Source: Clostridium sp. BSD9I1 (lineage in GTDB: Bacteria > Bacillota > Clostridia > Clostridiales > Clostridiaceae). From it: 64,000 nucleotides of DNA. The position numbers and the translations under genes were made by a program. Shown here one piece after another: positions 57,460 to 64,000 of this stretch. The stretch lies in contig NZ_FYAM01000027.1 of the NCBI RefSeq assembly GCF_900185645.1, positions 186,001 through 250,000 of the forward strand, given 5' to 3'. Position 1 is the stretch's first letter, and every line of letters starts with the position of its first letter. The notes below the pieces were generated by a model. It saw only the letters and a program-made list of their open reading frames with translations. It searched no databases and was not told where the DNA came from.

Positions 57460-58263
57460 CTATACAGCTTCTATTCCAAGTAATAATCTTAAAATCATAT
57501 TTGCTTGATGACCAGCACATATTTGTACTCTTGGTGCCATCAATCCTTGTCCAATTTTTGCTCCGTTTTCTAAATCCCCACATAAATATAAGCGATTCAT
57601 GGGTTTTACTGTTTTGATTAAATTTGAACTATCATATCCAGCCATACCAGAAGCCGCTACTATTTTAATATCTGTAAGTTCTTCCAATGCTGTATTTACA
57701 AGCATAGATTTAGCCTCAGGTTTATCAAAGGCTTCACAAACTATGTCATAGCCGTTAAAAAGCTCACTAACATTATCTTCTGTTACTCTTGTGGTTTGAG
57801 TTTCCACATTGATAAAGGGATTAATTTCTTCTATCTGTTTTTTTAGAGCTAATGTTTTCGGTATCCCTAAGTGACCCATGTTATAGCTTTGTCTATTTAA
57901 GTTACTTGGCTCCACAACATCAAAATCCACTAGAAGTAACTGGCCAACACCTATTCTTGCAAGCATAACTGCAATGTTAGATCCAAGACCTCCAAGACCC
58001 GCTACGGCAACTTTACCTTTTTTAATCTTTTTATGTACATTTGGAGTGTGTCTTGCCATCATCATGCTTTCAAGTTCGTCTTCCTTAGGCATAGTGCCTT
58101 TGCGTATTATAGTTAATACATCATTTTCTGATATTTTGCAGTCAGTATCTATTTGAAAGCCGTTTAAAATTACAATGTCAGTTTCATTTCCAATTTGGTT
58201 TCGCAGCTCAAATGCTGTGCTGCAGGTTAGCTCCATTTCTTTGCCGTTTACTGTTACTTTCAT
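57460..58263 (-). CDS. thiF: ThiS-adenylyltransferase ThiF with ThiS-like N-terminus
   Basis: A 267-residue enzyme that adenylates the C-terminus of ThiS. Residues 1-60 are a ubiquitin-fold, ThiS-like domain (MKVTVNGKEMELTCSTAFEL... ILNGFQID) that lacks the terminal Gly-Gly, so it is not itself a sulfur carrier. The E1-like domain has GLGGLGSNIAVMLARIGVG and VDFDVVEPSNLNRQ, with the Arg/Lys of the adenylation site. The fused form is common in clostridia. No zinc CxxC pairs are visible. It starts three bases after thiS. Confidence 0.93.
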   Translation of the reverse strand: MKVTVNGKEMELTCSTAFELRNQIGNETDIVILNGFQIDTDCKISENDVLTIIRKGTMPKEDELESMMMARHTPNVHKKIKKGKVAVAGLGGLGSNIAVMLARIGVGQLLLVDFDVVEPSNLNRQSYNMGHLGIPKTLALKKQIEEINPFINVETQTTRVTEDNVSELFNGYDIVCEAFDKPEAKSMLVNTALEELTDIKIVAASGMAGYDSSNLIKTVKPMNRLYLCGDLENGAKIGQGLMAPRVQICAGHQANMILRLLLGIEAV

Positions 58264-58266
58264 TTA

Positions 58267-58461
58267 TTAGCCTCCTCCTACAAATCTAACAATCTCTAAA
58301 GTATCCTCATCATCAAGCATAACAATTTTATATGCTGATTTCGAAACAATTTCACCATTACGCTCCACTGCAATTTTAGTAATATCGTAATTTTGACCCT
58401 TTAAGAAATCAAATAAACTTTGCGCTCCATTTAAGGAAATATCAGTTCCATTTACTCTCAT
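58267..58461 (-). CDS. thiS: Sulfur carrier protein ThiS
   Basis: A 64-residue ubiquitin-like sulfur carrier ending in FVGGG, giving the required C-terminal Gly-Gly that is thiocarboxylated. It begins MRVNGTDISLNGAQSL. The start ATG 58461 is set by GGGAAGGAAG just upstream; the open frame further upstream overlaps the terminator hairpin and is not used. It is the first gene of thiS-F-G-H-tenI. Confidence 0.93.
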   Translation of the reverse strand: MRVNGTDISLNGAQSLFDFLKGQNYDITKIAVERNGEIVSKSAYKIVMLDDEDTLEIVRFVGGG

Positions 58462-58489
58462 ATTTTCACTTCCTTCCCAGAAATGCCCG

Positions 58490-58546
58490 CAAAAAAAGCA
58501 CAAAATGGCCTTACACCCTTTCGGTGGTGTACCCCATTTTGTGCTT
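58490..58546 (-). terminator. Leader terminator/attenuator upstream of thiS
   Basis: Read on the minus strand, AGCACAAAATGG pairs with CCATTTTGTGCT, with an inner TACACC/GGTGTA stem, and is followed by seven U. It lies between the likely promoter and thiS, so it must be read through for expression. No TPP riboswitch signature (CUGAGA with the GCCAGCG core) is seen. Confidence 0.8.
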
Positions 58547-58576
58547 ATTATTCACGAACAATATTATATTGGTGAT

Positions 58577-58605
58577 ATTATATCATAGTGCCACCCACGT
58601 GGCAA
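58577..58605 (-). promoter_or_regulatory. thi operon promoter
   Basis: On the minus strand TTGCCA (58600-58605), 17 bases, TATAAT (58577-58582). The -35 lies within the dispersed repeat copy 3. Confidence 0.65.
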
Positions 58606-58616
58606 GTGGCAAGTGT
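58588..58616 (+). repeat. GC-rich dispersed repeat, copy 3
   Basis: GTGCCACCCACGTGGC followed by AAGTGGCAAGTGT; two differences from copies 1 and 2. It contains the -35 of the thi promoter, lying in the divergent region between thiS and the TVP38-family gene. Confidence 0.9.
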
Positions 58617-58755
58617 AATTGAGATAATATTTTATTAACAATGATTATTTTTGCTTAAAATTAAGATTTTCTTAAGAGGTTTTTAATCTAATTTTAAATT
58701 ATATACTTCATAATCAGTATGTACAAATAGATAACTAGGAGGATGAATACTGTTT

Positions 58756-59433
58756 ATGAATATACAAAAGAATAAATTAAAGTTCTATTTTTTATTATTA
58801 GTAACTCTATGTGGACTAGCGGGAATATTTATTTATGCTAAATCCAGCGGAATCTTAAATCATATGACTTCTATGGAGGATTTAAAAAAGTATATTGAGG
58901 GATATGGTAAAAATGCATATATTATATTTTTTATAGTACAATTTGCATCTGTTATTATTGCACCAATACCTAGTAATGTAAGTGCTGTGGTTGGTGGAAT
59001 GATGTTTGGCATGTGGGGATCATTTTTTATTAGTATGGTAGCCATAATAAGCGGCTCTATAGTGGTATTTATTCTTGCAAGAAAATTTGGAAGGTCTTTT
59101 ACAAACAAGTTTGTAAGCCATAAGGTTTCAGATAAGTATGAGGAGATTATTTCATCCAAAAGGGGAGAGCTGTTAATTATGCTAATGTTTCTTCTTCCGT
59201 TTCTACCAGACGATATTATTGGATTTTTAGTTGGAATTAGCAAGATGAGTTTAAGCAGATACTTCACAATAATGCTTTTAGCAAGACCATGGGAAATACT
59301 AGCTGCATCTGCATTGGGATCTTCGAATATAATAGTACCATGGTGGGTATGGGGAATAATTGCACTATGCGTGATTTTTATAGTAAAGAATGGTAATAAG
59401 ATGGAAGATAAATTAATTAATGCTGTTAAATAA
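58756..59433 (+). CDS. TVP38/TMEM64 (DedA-like) membrane protein
   Basis: A 225-residue polytopic protein of the SNARE-associated/TVP38 family. After one N-terminal span, the family core is VIIAPIPSNVSAVVGGMMFGMWGSF near residues 65-90 and FLLPFLPDDIIGFLVGISKMSLSRYF, with R and P residues important in DedA relatives. These proteins are thought to move lipids or keep membrane potential, but the exact role here is unknown. It is divergent from thiS. AGGAGGATG precedes the start. Confidence 0.88.
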   Translation: MNIQKNKLKFYFLLLVTLCGLAGIFIYAKSSGILNHMTSMEDLKKYIEGYGKNAYIIFFIVQFASVIIAPIPSNVSAVVGGMMFGMWGSFFISMVAIISGSIVVFILARKFGRSFTNKFVSHKVSDKYEEIISSKRGELLIMLMFLLPFLPDDIIGFLVGISKMSLSRYFTIMLLARPWEILAASALGSSNIIVPWWVWGIIALCVIFIVKNGNKMEDKLINAVK

Positions 59434-59599
59434 TTTATCAAATATACTTTATTTAATAAAACTTTTTTATGTTTTTTTATATTGACTACTTCCTATGCAA
59501 GTTTATAATTATTTATTATATAGGCATGTACTATAAGTGTAGTGTATGATTTTGTTGTTTAAATTAGCGGAAATAATTATTATATAAGGAGAAAGTTAT

Positions 59600-60607
59600 A
59601 TGAAAAAAATATTACTGTTATCTACAGGGGGAACTATTGCTTGTGCAGAAGGCAATGATGGACTTGCACCAGCTCTTACGGGAGAAAGTCTTTTAAGTTA
59701 CACAAAAGAAGTACAGGATATCTGCCAAATTGATGCTGTACAAATATTAAATATTGACAGTACTAATATGCACCCAGAATATTGGGTAAATATTGTTGAA
59801 TATATTGAAAAAAGTTATAATAATTATGATGGATTTGTTATAACTCATGGTACGGATACTATGGCATATACCTCTGCAGCACTTTTTTATATGATACAAA
59901 ATTCTAACAAGCCAATTGTTATTACAGGTGCTCAAAAGCCTATTATATTTAAAGAAACAGATGCAAAAAGAAATTTAATAAATGCCATCCAATTTGCATG
60001 TAATGGGGTAGGCGGAGTATTCATCGTCTTTGATGGAAAGGTAATCTGTGGATCTCGTGCGGAAAAATTAAGAACAAAAAGCTATAATGCTTTTGAAAGT
60101 ATTAACTATCCTTATTTAGCAAGTATTGAAGAAAATAAGATTAAATATAATGACCAAGTTTCCATTTATAAAAAGGAACAGGAGCTTACATTTTATAAAT
60201 CTCTATGTACTAATATTTTCTTATTAAAGCTAACTCCTGCAACGGATCCTGATATACTTGACTATTTAAGTGATAAGTATTTAGGGATAATTATAGAAAG
60301 CTATGGCAGCGGGGGAATTCCTTTTGAGAATAAAAAGAATTTCTTAGCTAAGTTAAAAATGCTGGATGAGGCGGGAAAGATTGTAGTTATAAAAACTCAG
60401 GTGCTTTTAGAGGGCACTGATTTGAGCAAATATGAAGTTGGACAAAAGGCCTTAAAGTATGCAGTAATTCCAGGTTATGATATGTCGACAGAGGCAATAG
60501 TAACAAAGCTCATGTGGGTACTTGGACAAACCAAAGATAAGGAAAAAGCCAAGCAGCTGTTCTTGACATCTATACGTAATGACTTGATTATTGAAAAATT
60601 AGCTTAA
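59600..60607 (+). CDS. ansA: L-asparaginase
   Basis: A 335-residue type I-like asparaginase, hydrolysing asparagine to aspartate and ammonia in the cytoplasm. STGGTIACAE at residues about 8-17 contains the nucleophile Thr, DSTNM near 52 and HGTDTMAYTSAALFYM near 84-99 hold the second Thr, Asp and neighbours. There is no signal peptide. The active form is an oligomer. AAGGAGAAAG is upstream of the ATG. The gap before it is AT-rich with nothing visible. It precedes a VOC gene by 45 bases and may be co-transcribed. Confidence 0.9.
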   Translation: MKKILLLSTGGTIACAEGNDGLAPALTGESLLSYTKEVQDICQIDAVQILNIDSTNMHPEYWVNIVEYIEKSYNNYDGFVITHGTDTMAYTSAALFYMIQNSNKPIVITGAQKPIIFKETDAKRNLINAIQFACNGVGGVFIVFDGKVICGSRAEKLRTKSYNAFESINYPYLASIEENKIKYNDQVSIYKKEQELTFYKSLCTNIFLLKLTPATDPDILDYLSDKYLGIIIESYGSGGIPFENKKNFLAKLKMLDEAGKIVVIKTQVLLEGTDLSKYEVGQKALKYAVIPGYDMSTEAIVTKLMWVLGQTKDKEKAKQLFLTSIRNDLIIEKLA

Positions 60608-60652
60608 AATTTAAATATAAAAATAATATTTATTCAAGGGGGAAAATAAGTT

Positions 60653-61012
60653 ATGAAATTTTGTTGGAGTACATTAATGGTTAAGAATATGGAGGATTCT
60701 TTAAAATTTTATCAAGAAATAGTTGGACTTACAGTGGATAAAAGATTTAAAGCTGGTCCAGGAACTGAAATTGCATTTTTAGGGGACGGAGAAACAAAGA
60801 TTGAGTTAATATATAATGAAAATAATAAAGAAGTTAATGTGGGAAGCGATATTTCATGGGGATTTGAAATAGAATCTGTGGATAAAATGATGGAATTACT
60901 TAAGAATAAAGGCATAGAATATAGTGGACCATTTCAACCTAATCCACATGTTAAGTTTTTTTATGTGACAGATCCAAATGGGTTAAAGATTCAGTTTGTA
61001 GAAAATATATAG
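60653..61012 (+). CDS. VOC (glyoxalase/bleomycin resistance) family protein
   Basis: A 119-residue vicinal-oxygen-chelate fold protein in two beta-alpha-beta-beta-beta units: MKFCWSTLMVKNMEDSLKFY and VNVGSDISWGFEIES, ending DPNGLKIQFVENI, a common VOC C-terminus with Glu as a metal ligand. It may be a lyase-like enzyme or a binding protein; the substrate is unknown. The ATG follows AAGGGGGAAA. It is followed by a terminator. Confidence 0.82.
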   Translation: MKFCWSTLMVKNMEDSLKFYQEIVGLTVDKRFKAGPGTEIAFLGDGETKIELIYNENNKEVNVGSDISWGFEIESVDKMMELLKNKGIEYSGPFQPNPHVKFFYVTDPNGLKIQFVENI

Positions 61013-61032
61013 TCTATATAACTAGAGCATTT

Positions 61033-61059
61033 GGCACCTCCTATGGAAGGTGTCTTTTT
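61033..61059 (+). terminator. Intrinsic terminator
   Basis: GGCACCT pairs with AGGTGTC, followed by TTTTTG. Confidence 0.8.
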
Positions 61060-61126
61060 GCTTTCAAAAAACAAAAATGGATTTAATGATATTTTTCATT
61101 GTTATTAATAAAGGTGGTTAAGATAA

Positions 61127-61216
61127 ATGAAAAATAAGGAAATTTTATCCAGAAGCTTGTTAAAGAAACTTATATTTAAATTATTAAAGACTAAATTAAA
61201 TAAATTAATTTTATAA
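61127..61216 (+). CDS. Possible small basic peptide
   Basis: A 29-codon frame, MKNKEILSRSLLKKLIFKLL then KTKLNKLIL, with AAGGTGG eight bases before its ATG. It is strongly basic and alternates Lys with Leu/Ile, as amphipathic peptides do. It may be an artefact of AT-rich DNA; no relative is known to me. Otherwise the 61060-61324 stretch shows no gene. Confidence 0.3.
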   Translation: MKNKEILSRSLLKKLIFKLLKTKLNKLIL

Positions 61217-61324
61217 TTGATTTATCTTAAAATAATCTGGTTTTAAATTAAATATTTTAATTATATTATTGAATTGTTGTAAAAATAGTATTATAATGAA
61301 GATACAGAAAAGGAGAGGATGATT

Positions 61325-61690
61325 ATGGCTTATAGGGTAATAAGCAAATGTCCTATATGTAATGGAAAATTAAAAGCTATCAGGCTTAGATGTGATAAAT
61401 GCGGCACTGTTATTGAAAATGACTTTGAATTTTCTAAGTTCGAGTATTTAGGAGAAGAATATCTTAATTTCATGGAAGTTTTTTTAAAGTGTAGAGGCAA
61501 TATTAAGGATGTTGAAAAAGAGCTTGGAATATCCTATCCAACTGTAAGAGCTAAGCTAGATGAGGTTGTTTCAGCTCTTGGTTATACGGTAGTAAAAAAG
61601 CCTACAGTAGACAACAAGGAAATACTTGATATGCTGGAAAAGGGTGAAATATCAGCTGAGCAGGCTGTAAATATGATGAAGGGTAATTAA
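61325..61690 (+). CDS. DUF2089 protein, zinc ribbon and HTH
   Basis: A 121-residue protein. The N-terminal zinc ribbon is CPICNGKLKAIRLRCDKCGT (residues about 8-27); the middle part VEKELGISYPTVRAKLDEVVSALGY is helix-turn-helix-like; the end, EILDMLEKGEISAEQAVNMM, resembles a SHOCT/YvlB-type segment. DUF2089 is seen next to cell-envelope stress genes in Firmicutes, so it may regulate the genes that follow. ATG 61325 is chosen with AAAGGAGAGG at proper distance; ATG 61319 is too close. Confidence 0.85.
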   Translation: MAYRVISKCPICNGKLKAIRLRCDKCGTVIENDFEFSKFEYLGEEYLNFMEVFLKCRGNIKDVEKELGISYPTVRAKLDEVVSALGYTVVKKPTVDNKEILDMLEKGEISAEQAVNMMKGN

Positions 61691-61713
61691 AATTTGAAAG
61701 GGTGGATTGTAAA

Positions 61714-62085
61714 ATGAAGGAAGAGGTTAAAAGAATTTTAAAAATGGTTGAAGACGGTAAAATCGATTCAGAAAAGGCTACGGAACTTATTGAAGCACTT
61801 GATAAGTCTAGTAGTGCACAACAGCTTACTGTATCACAAAATTTAGATAAAATGCTTAAAGTTAGAGTGCTGTCAAGCACCAATGATACAGTAAATGTAA
61901 ATGTACCAGTTAAGTTTTTAAAAGCTATAGGCAATGCTGTTAATAATATTAAAATACCAGGTGTGTCGGAGCAAGAGGGAATAGATATAAAGATGATTAT
62001 GGAAGCTATTGATTCAGGTCTTGAAGGAAAGATAGTGGATGTAAAAAGCAGCAATGGGGATATAGTTGAAGTTTCTATAGAATAA
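61714..62085 (+). CDS. SHOCT/YvlB-like N-terminal domain protein
   Basis: A 123-residue protein. The N-terminal MKEEVKRILKMVEDGKIDSE segment is a SHOCT-like helical motif, as in the YvlB/LiaX proteins of envelope stress. The C-terminal half (VNVNVPVKFLKAIG... IVDVKSSNGDIVEVSIE) is repeated in the next gene. It starts 23 bases after the DUF2089 gene. The ATG follows GAAAGGGTGG. Function unknown; a sensor or envelope role is a guess from family context. Confidence 0.72.
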   Translation: MKEEVKRILKMVEDGKIDSEKATELIEALDKSSSAQQLTVSQNLDKMLKVRVLSSTNDTVNVNVPVKFLKAIGNAVNNIKIPGVSEQEGIDIKMIMEAIDSGLEGKIVDVKSSNGDIVEVSIE

Positions 62086-62166
62086 AAATTTTATTAGGTC
62101 ACTGACTTAAATATGAAGTAAACATGCTTCATTTAATTTGCCTATTAAATGAAAGGGAGAATAAGA

Positions 62167-62427
62167 TTGAGAATTTATATAAAGCTTAATACTGGAAGAA
62201 GCTTTAAAATACCAGCACCAATAGGACTTATAAAAATGGCTCTTGGCTGTGGCAACTTTGGAATATCAATTGCAAAGCGGTACATTACTGAAGAGCAAAG
62301 AAAATATATTGAAAATATCGACCTTAAGGAACTTAAAAAAGGGTTTGATGTGTTAAAAGTTTATAAGGGATTAAAGATGGTAGAAGTAAAAGCTGGAGAT
62401 GGAACAGAAGTAACTATAATAGTTTAA
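62167..62427 (+). CDS. Small paralogue of the SHOCT-like protein C-terminus
   Basis: An 86-residue protein, LRIYIKLNTGRSFKIPAPIG to KVVEVKAGDGTEVTII-like end, alike in outline to the C-terminal half of the preceding protein but without its helical N-terminus. The start is taken as TTG 62167 with AAAGGGAGA before it; ATG 62149 would put the ribosome binding site inside the coding part. Its GLIKMALGCGNFGISIA segment is hydrophobic. Function unknown. Confidence 0.65.
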   Translation: MRIYIKLNTGRSFKIPAPIGLIKMALGCGNFGISIAKRYITEEQRKYIENIDLKELKKGFDVLKVYKGLKMVEVKAGDGTEVTIIV

Positions 62428-62560
62428 TTATAAGGTAAAATATGCAAGCGTGATTATAGTCAGTAATAATTACCATTAAACAATTTTATAAAAATGTTGA
62501 CAATAAAAATAAAATAATATATAGTATTCCTATAAGATTACTGTTATATGAAAGAAAATA

Positions 62561-62829
62561 AAAATGCTATGATAAGAATTAGTAGTATAGACTAAACTTA
62601 CAGAGAGAAACCCTCTAGGCTGAAAGGGGTTTTGAGTGTAATCTATATGAATGCATCTTTGAGCACTGTCTCGAAAATAAGTAGACGGCAGCGGGTACGC
62701 TCGTTAAAGCGTTAAGGTATGTTTGTGCCTAAATTGATGAGAGTCATGAATTTGTTTATATTCGTGATAATTAGAGTGGGACCGTGGAATATAACTTCTA
62801 CCTCTATGTTTTAGAGGCAGGAGTTTTTT
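62561..62829 (+). promoter_or_regulatory. T-box riboswitch leader, tRNA-His type predicted
   Basis: The conserved T-box AGAGTGGGACCGTGG is at 62773-62787, followed by an antiterminator/terminator ending in AGGAGTTTTTTG (terminator 62794-62829). Stem I shows the K-turn ATGA...GAGC, the specifier-loop AGTA (from 62581) and GAA (62649-62651), and a distal CTGAAAG loop. The specifier is read as CAT (62654-62656, His) or GCA (62653-62655, Ala). The base after TGG in the T-box is G (62780), which pairs with discriminator C73, a property of tRNA-His, so His is favoured. Confidence 0.85.
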
Positions 62830-62980
62830 GTTTTCAAAGTATACCAATGTATTTAAATAATTATAACATAGAAAAAATCGAAATAAGGGGGAGTTATTGA
62901 TTAAATAATTTTTCAAGAAATATAAGATACTATAAATAAAATTAATATCAAGGATATTATAAAAATTGGAGGAAATAAAA

Positions 62981-63793
62981 ATGAAAAAAAGAAATATATT
63001 TGTGAGTGCTGTTTTAGCTTTAACTTTAATTATAGGTGTTACAGGATGTTCAACAAAAGATAATAATGCAGGTAAAGAAACTGCACCTAAAAACTTATTA
63101 GAAACAATAAAGAATGATGGTAAAATTCGTATAGGTACTGAAGGAACATATGCTCCATTTACTTTCCATGATAGCAATGGAACCTTAACGGGATTTGATG
63201 TGGAAATAGCAAATGAAATAGCAAAACGTCTTGGTGTAAAAGCAGAGTTTGTTGAAACAAAATGGGATGGTATGTTTGCAGGCCTTGATGCAAAGAGGTT
63301 TGATGCGGTATTAAATGAAGTTTCAATAAATCCTGAGCGTGAGAAAAAGTATGATTTTTCAACTCCATATATAACATCAAGAGCTGTACTTATCGTAAGA
63401 AGCGATAACCAAGATATTAAAAAATTCGAAGACTTAAAAGGTAAAAAATCTGCTCAATCTTTAACAAGTAATCTTGGTAAGATTGCAAAAAGTAATGGAG
63501 CAGAGCTGGTTCAAATTGATGGTTTTAATCAAGCCATTGACCTTTTAACTTCAAAGAGAGTAGATGCCACTATTAATGATAGCTTATCTTTCTTAGATTT
63601 AAAAAAGCAAAAGCCAGATGCACCAATAAAGTCAGTAGCTGATTATAATAATGCTGAGCAAAGTGCTGTATTATTTAGAAAAGGAAATAAGGAATTAGTA
63701 GATGCAGTAAATAAAGCACTTGCAGATATGAAGTCAGATGGTACGTACTTAAAAATTTCTCAAAAGTGGTTTGGTACTGATGTATCAAAATAA
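62981..63793 (+). CDS. Amino-acid ABC transporter substrate-binding lipoprotein
   Basis: A 270-residue family 3 solute-binding protein. The N-terminus KKRNIFVSAVLALTLIIG is a signal peptide ending in the lipobox VTGC (Cys about residue 24), so it is anchored outside the membrane. IRIGTEGTYAPFTFHD, GFDVEIANEIAKRLG and DFSTPYITSRAVLIV are the family signatures for polar amino acid binding. The T-box leader points to histidine as the ligand; that is inference. ATG 62981 follows TTGGAGG. The permease starts 13 bases later; an ATPase gene is expected beyond the window. Confidence 0.92.
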   Translation: MKKRNIFVSAVLALTLIIGVTGCSTKDNNAGKETAPKNLLETIKNDGKIRIGTEGTYAPFTFHDSNGTLTGFDVEIANEIAKRLGVKAEFVETKWDGMFAGLDAKRFDAVLNEVSINPEREKKYDFSTPYITSRAVLIVRSDNQDIKKFEDLKGKKSAQSLTSNLGKIAKSNGAELVQIDGFNQAIDLLTSKRVDATINDSLSFLDLKKQKPDAPIKSVADYNNAEQSAVLFRKGNKELVDAVNKALADMKSDGTYLKISQKWFGTDVSK

Positions 63794-63805
63794 CGAGGTG
63801 ACAAG

Positions 63806-64000
63806 ATGAATTTTGATGAAAGAGCGACAAGAATAATAGATATACTAATAAGCTCATTTTTACCTATATTAAAGGCGGGATTGGAATTTACAGTCCCCCT
63901 TGCCATTATATCCTTTTCTCTTGGATTAGTTCTTGCTTTGCTTACAGCTTTAGCGAGAATATCGAATTTTAAACCATTGGTGTTATTAGCTAAGTTTTAT
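63806..64000 (+). CDS. Amino-acid ABC transporter permease (3' end outside window)
   Basis: The first 65 codons of a permease: MNFDERATRIIDILISSFLP, then ILKAGLEFTVPLAIISFSLG and LVLALLTALARISN, the opening of HisM/TcyB-type amino-acid permeases, with the first membrane spans. It follows the binding protein by 13 bases with GAGGTGAC before its ATG. The rest lies past base 64000. Confidence 0.9.
   Translation, partial: MNFDERATRIIDILISSFLPILKAGLEFTVPLAIISFSLGLVLALLTALARISNFKPLVLLAKFY

Noticed and set aside
58461-58756. TPP riboswitch before thiS
   Set aside because: Looked for on both strands; no conserved TPP aptamer elements seen, only a terminator hairpin.

Overview
The window is AT-rich, low-GC Firmicute DNA that most resembles a Clostridium (Clostridiaceae). 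The evidence is the dnaE-pfkA-pyk gene order, strong AGGAGG-type ribosome binding sites, TTGACA/TATAAT promoters, T-rich intrinsic terminators, a T-box leader and clostridial families such as DUF346 and DUF2089. Genus is inferred from gene content only. No rRNA, tRNA or CRISPR array was seen.

Layout. 1-6.6 kb: the 3' part of dnaE (DNA polymerase III alpha), split by a 1.23-kb group I intron that carries a LAGLIDADG homing endonuclease, followed by pfkA and pyk. 6.8-12.2 kb: an Fe-S aldo/keto reductase, an ArsB/SLC13-type transporter, a GNAT acetyltransferase, a DUF554 membrane protein and rlmD, whose C-terminal extension is cut off by an in-frame stop. 12.2-15.9 kb: a debris zone with the orphaned rlmD tail, a DUF255 relic, a decayed transposase end and a mobile-element-type HTH/zinc protein, interrupted by an intact tetR/SDR pair. 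15.9-18.2 kb: a merR-hydrolase-membrane protein operon.

18.4-40.4 kb is an accessory defence, efflux and regulation region. It holds a HelD-type RNA polymerase helicase next to a rifamycin phosphotransferase (rph), a BNR-repeat membrane protein, DUF2294, an OFA-type transporter, a double-domain amidohydrolase with its TetR, a TetR-ABC efflux operon, a flavodoxin, two more TetR genes, a second rph under a divergent TetR, and a NapH-like ferredoxin membrane protein. 40.6-42.3 kb is motAB behind a good SigD promoter.

42.5-54.8 kb holds redox enzymes (flavin reductase, Fe-alcohol dehydrogenase, flavodoxins, a PNPOx-like protein), two WYL regulators, a short UvrA-like ABC protein, a TetR/membrane protein pair with duplicated operators, a six-bladed DUF346 propeller protein and an FG-GAP protein. 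54.9-58.5 kb is a thiS-thiF-thiG-thiH-tenI thiazole operon on the minus strand, behind a terminator hairpin. 58.7-64 kb: a TVP38 protein, asparaginase, a VOC protein, a DUF2089/SHOCT-like cluster and an amino-acid ABC transporter behind a T-box whose features point to tRNA-His.

The points most worth attention are the dnaE intron, which sits almost exactly where cyanobacterial DnaE split inteins sit; the helD-rph pair plus a second, separately regulated rph; the T-box that suggests histidine as the transported substrate; the thiS leader terminator with no recognisable TPP riboswitch; and a GC-rich dispersed repeat found three times in 6 kb.
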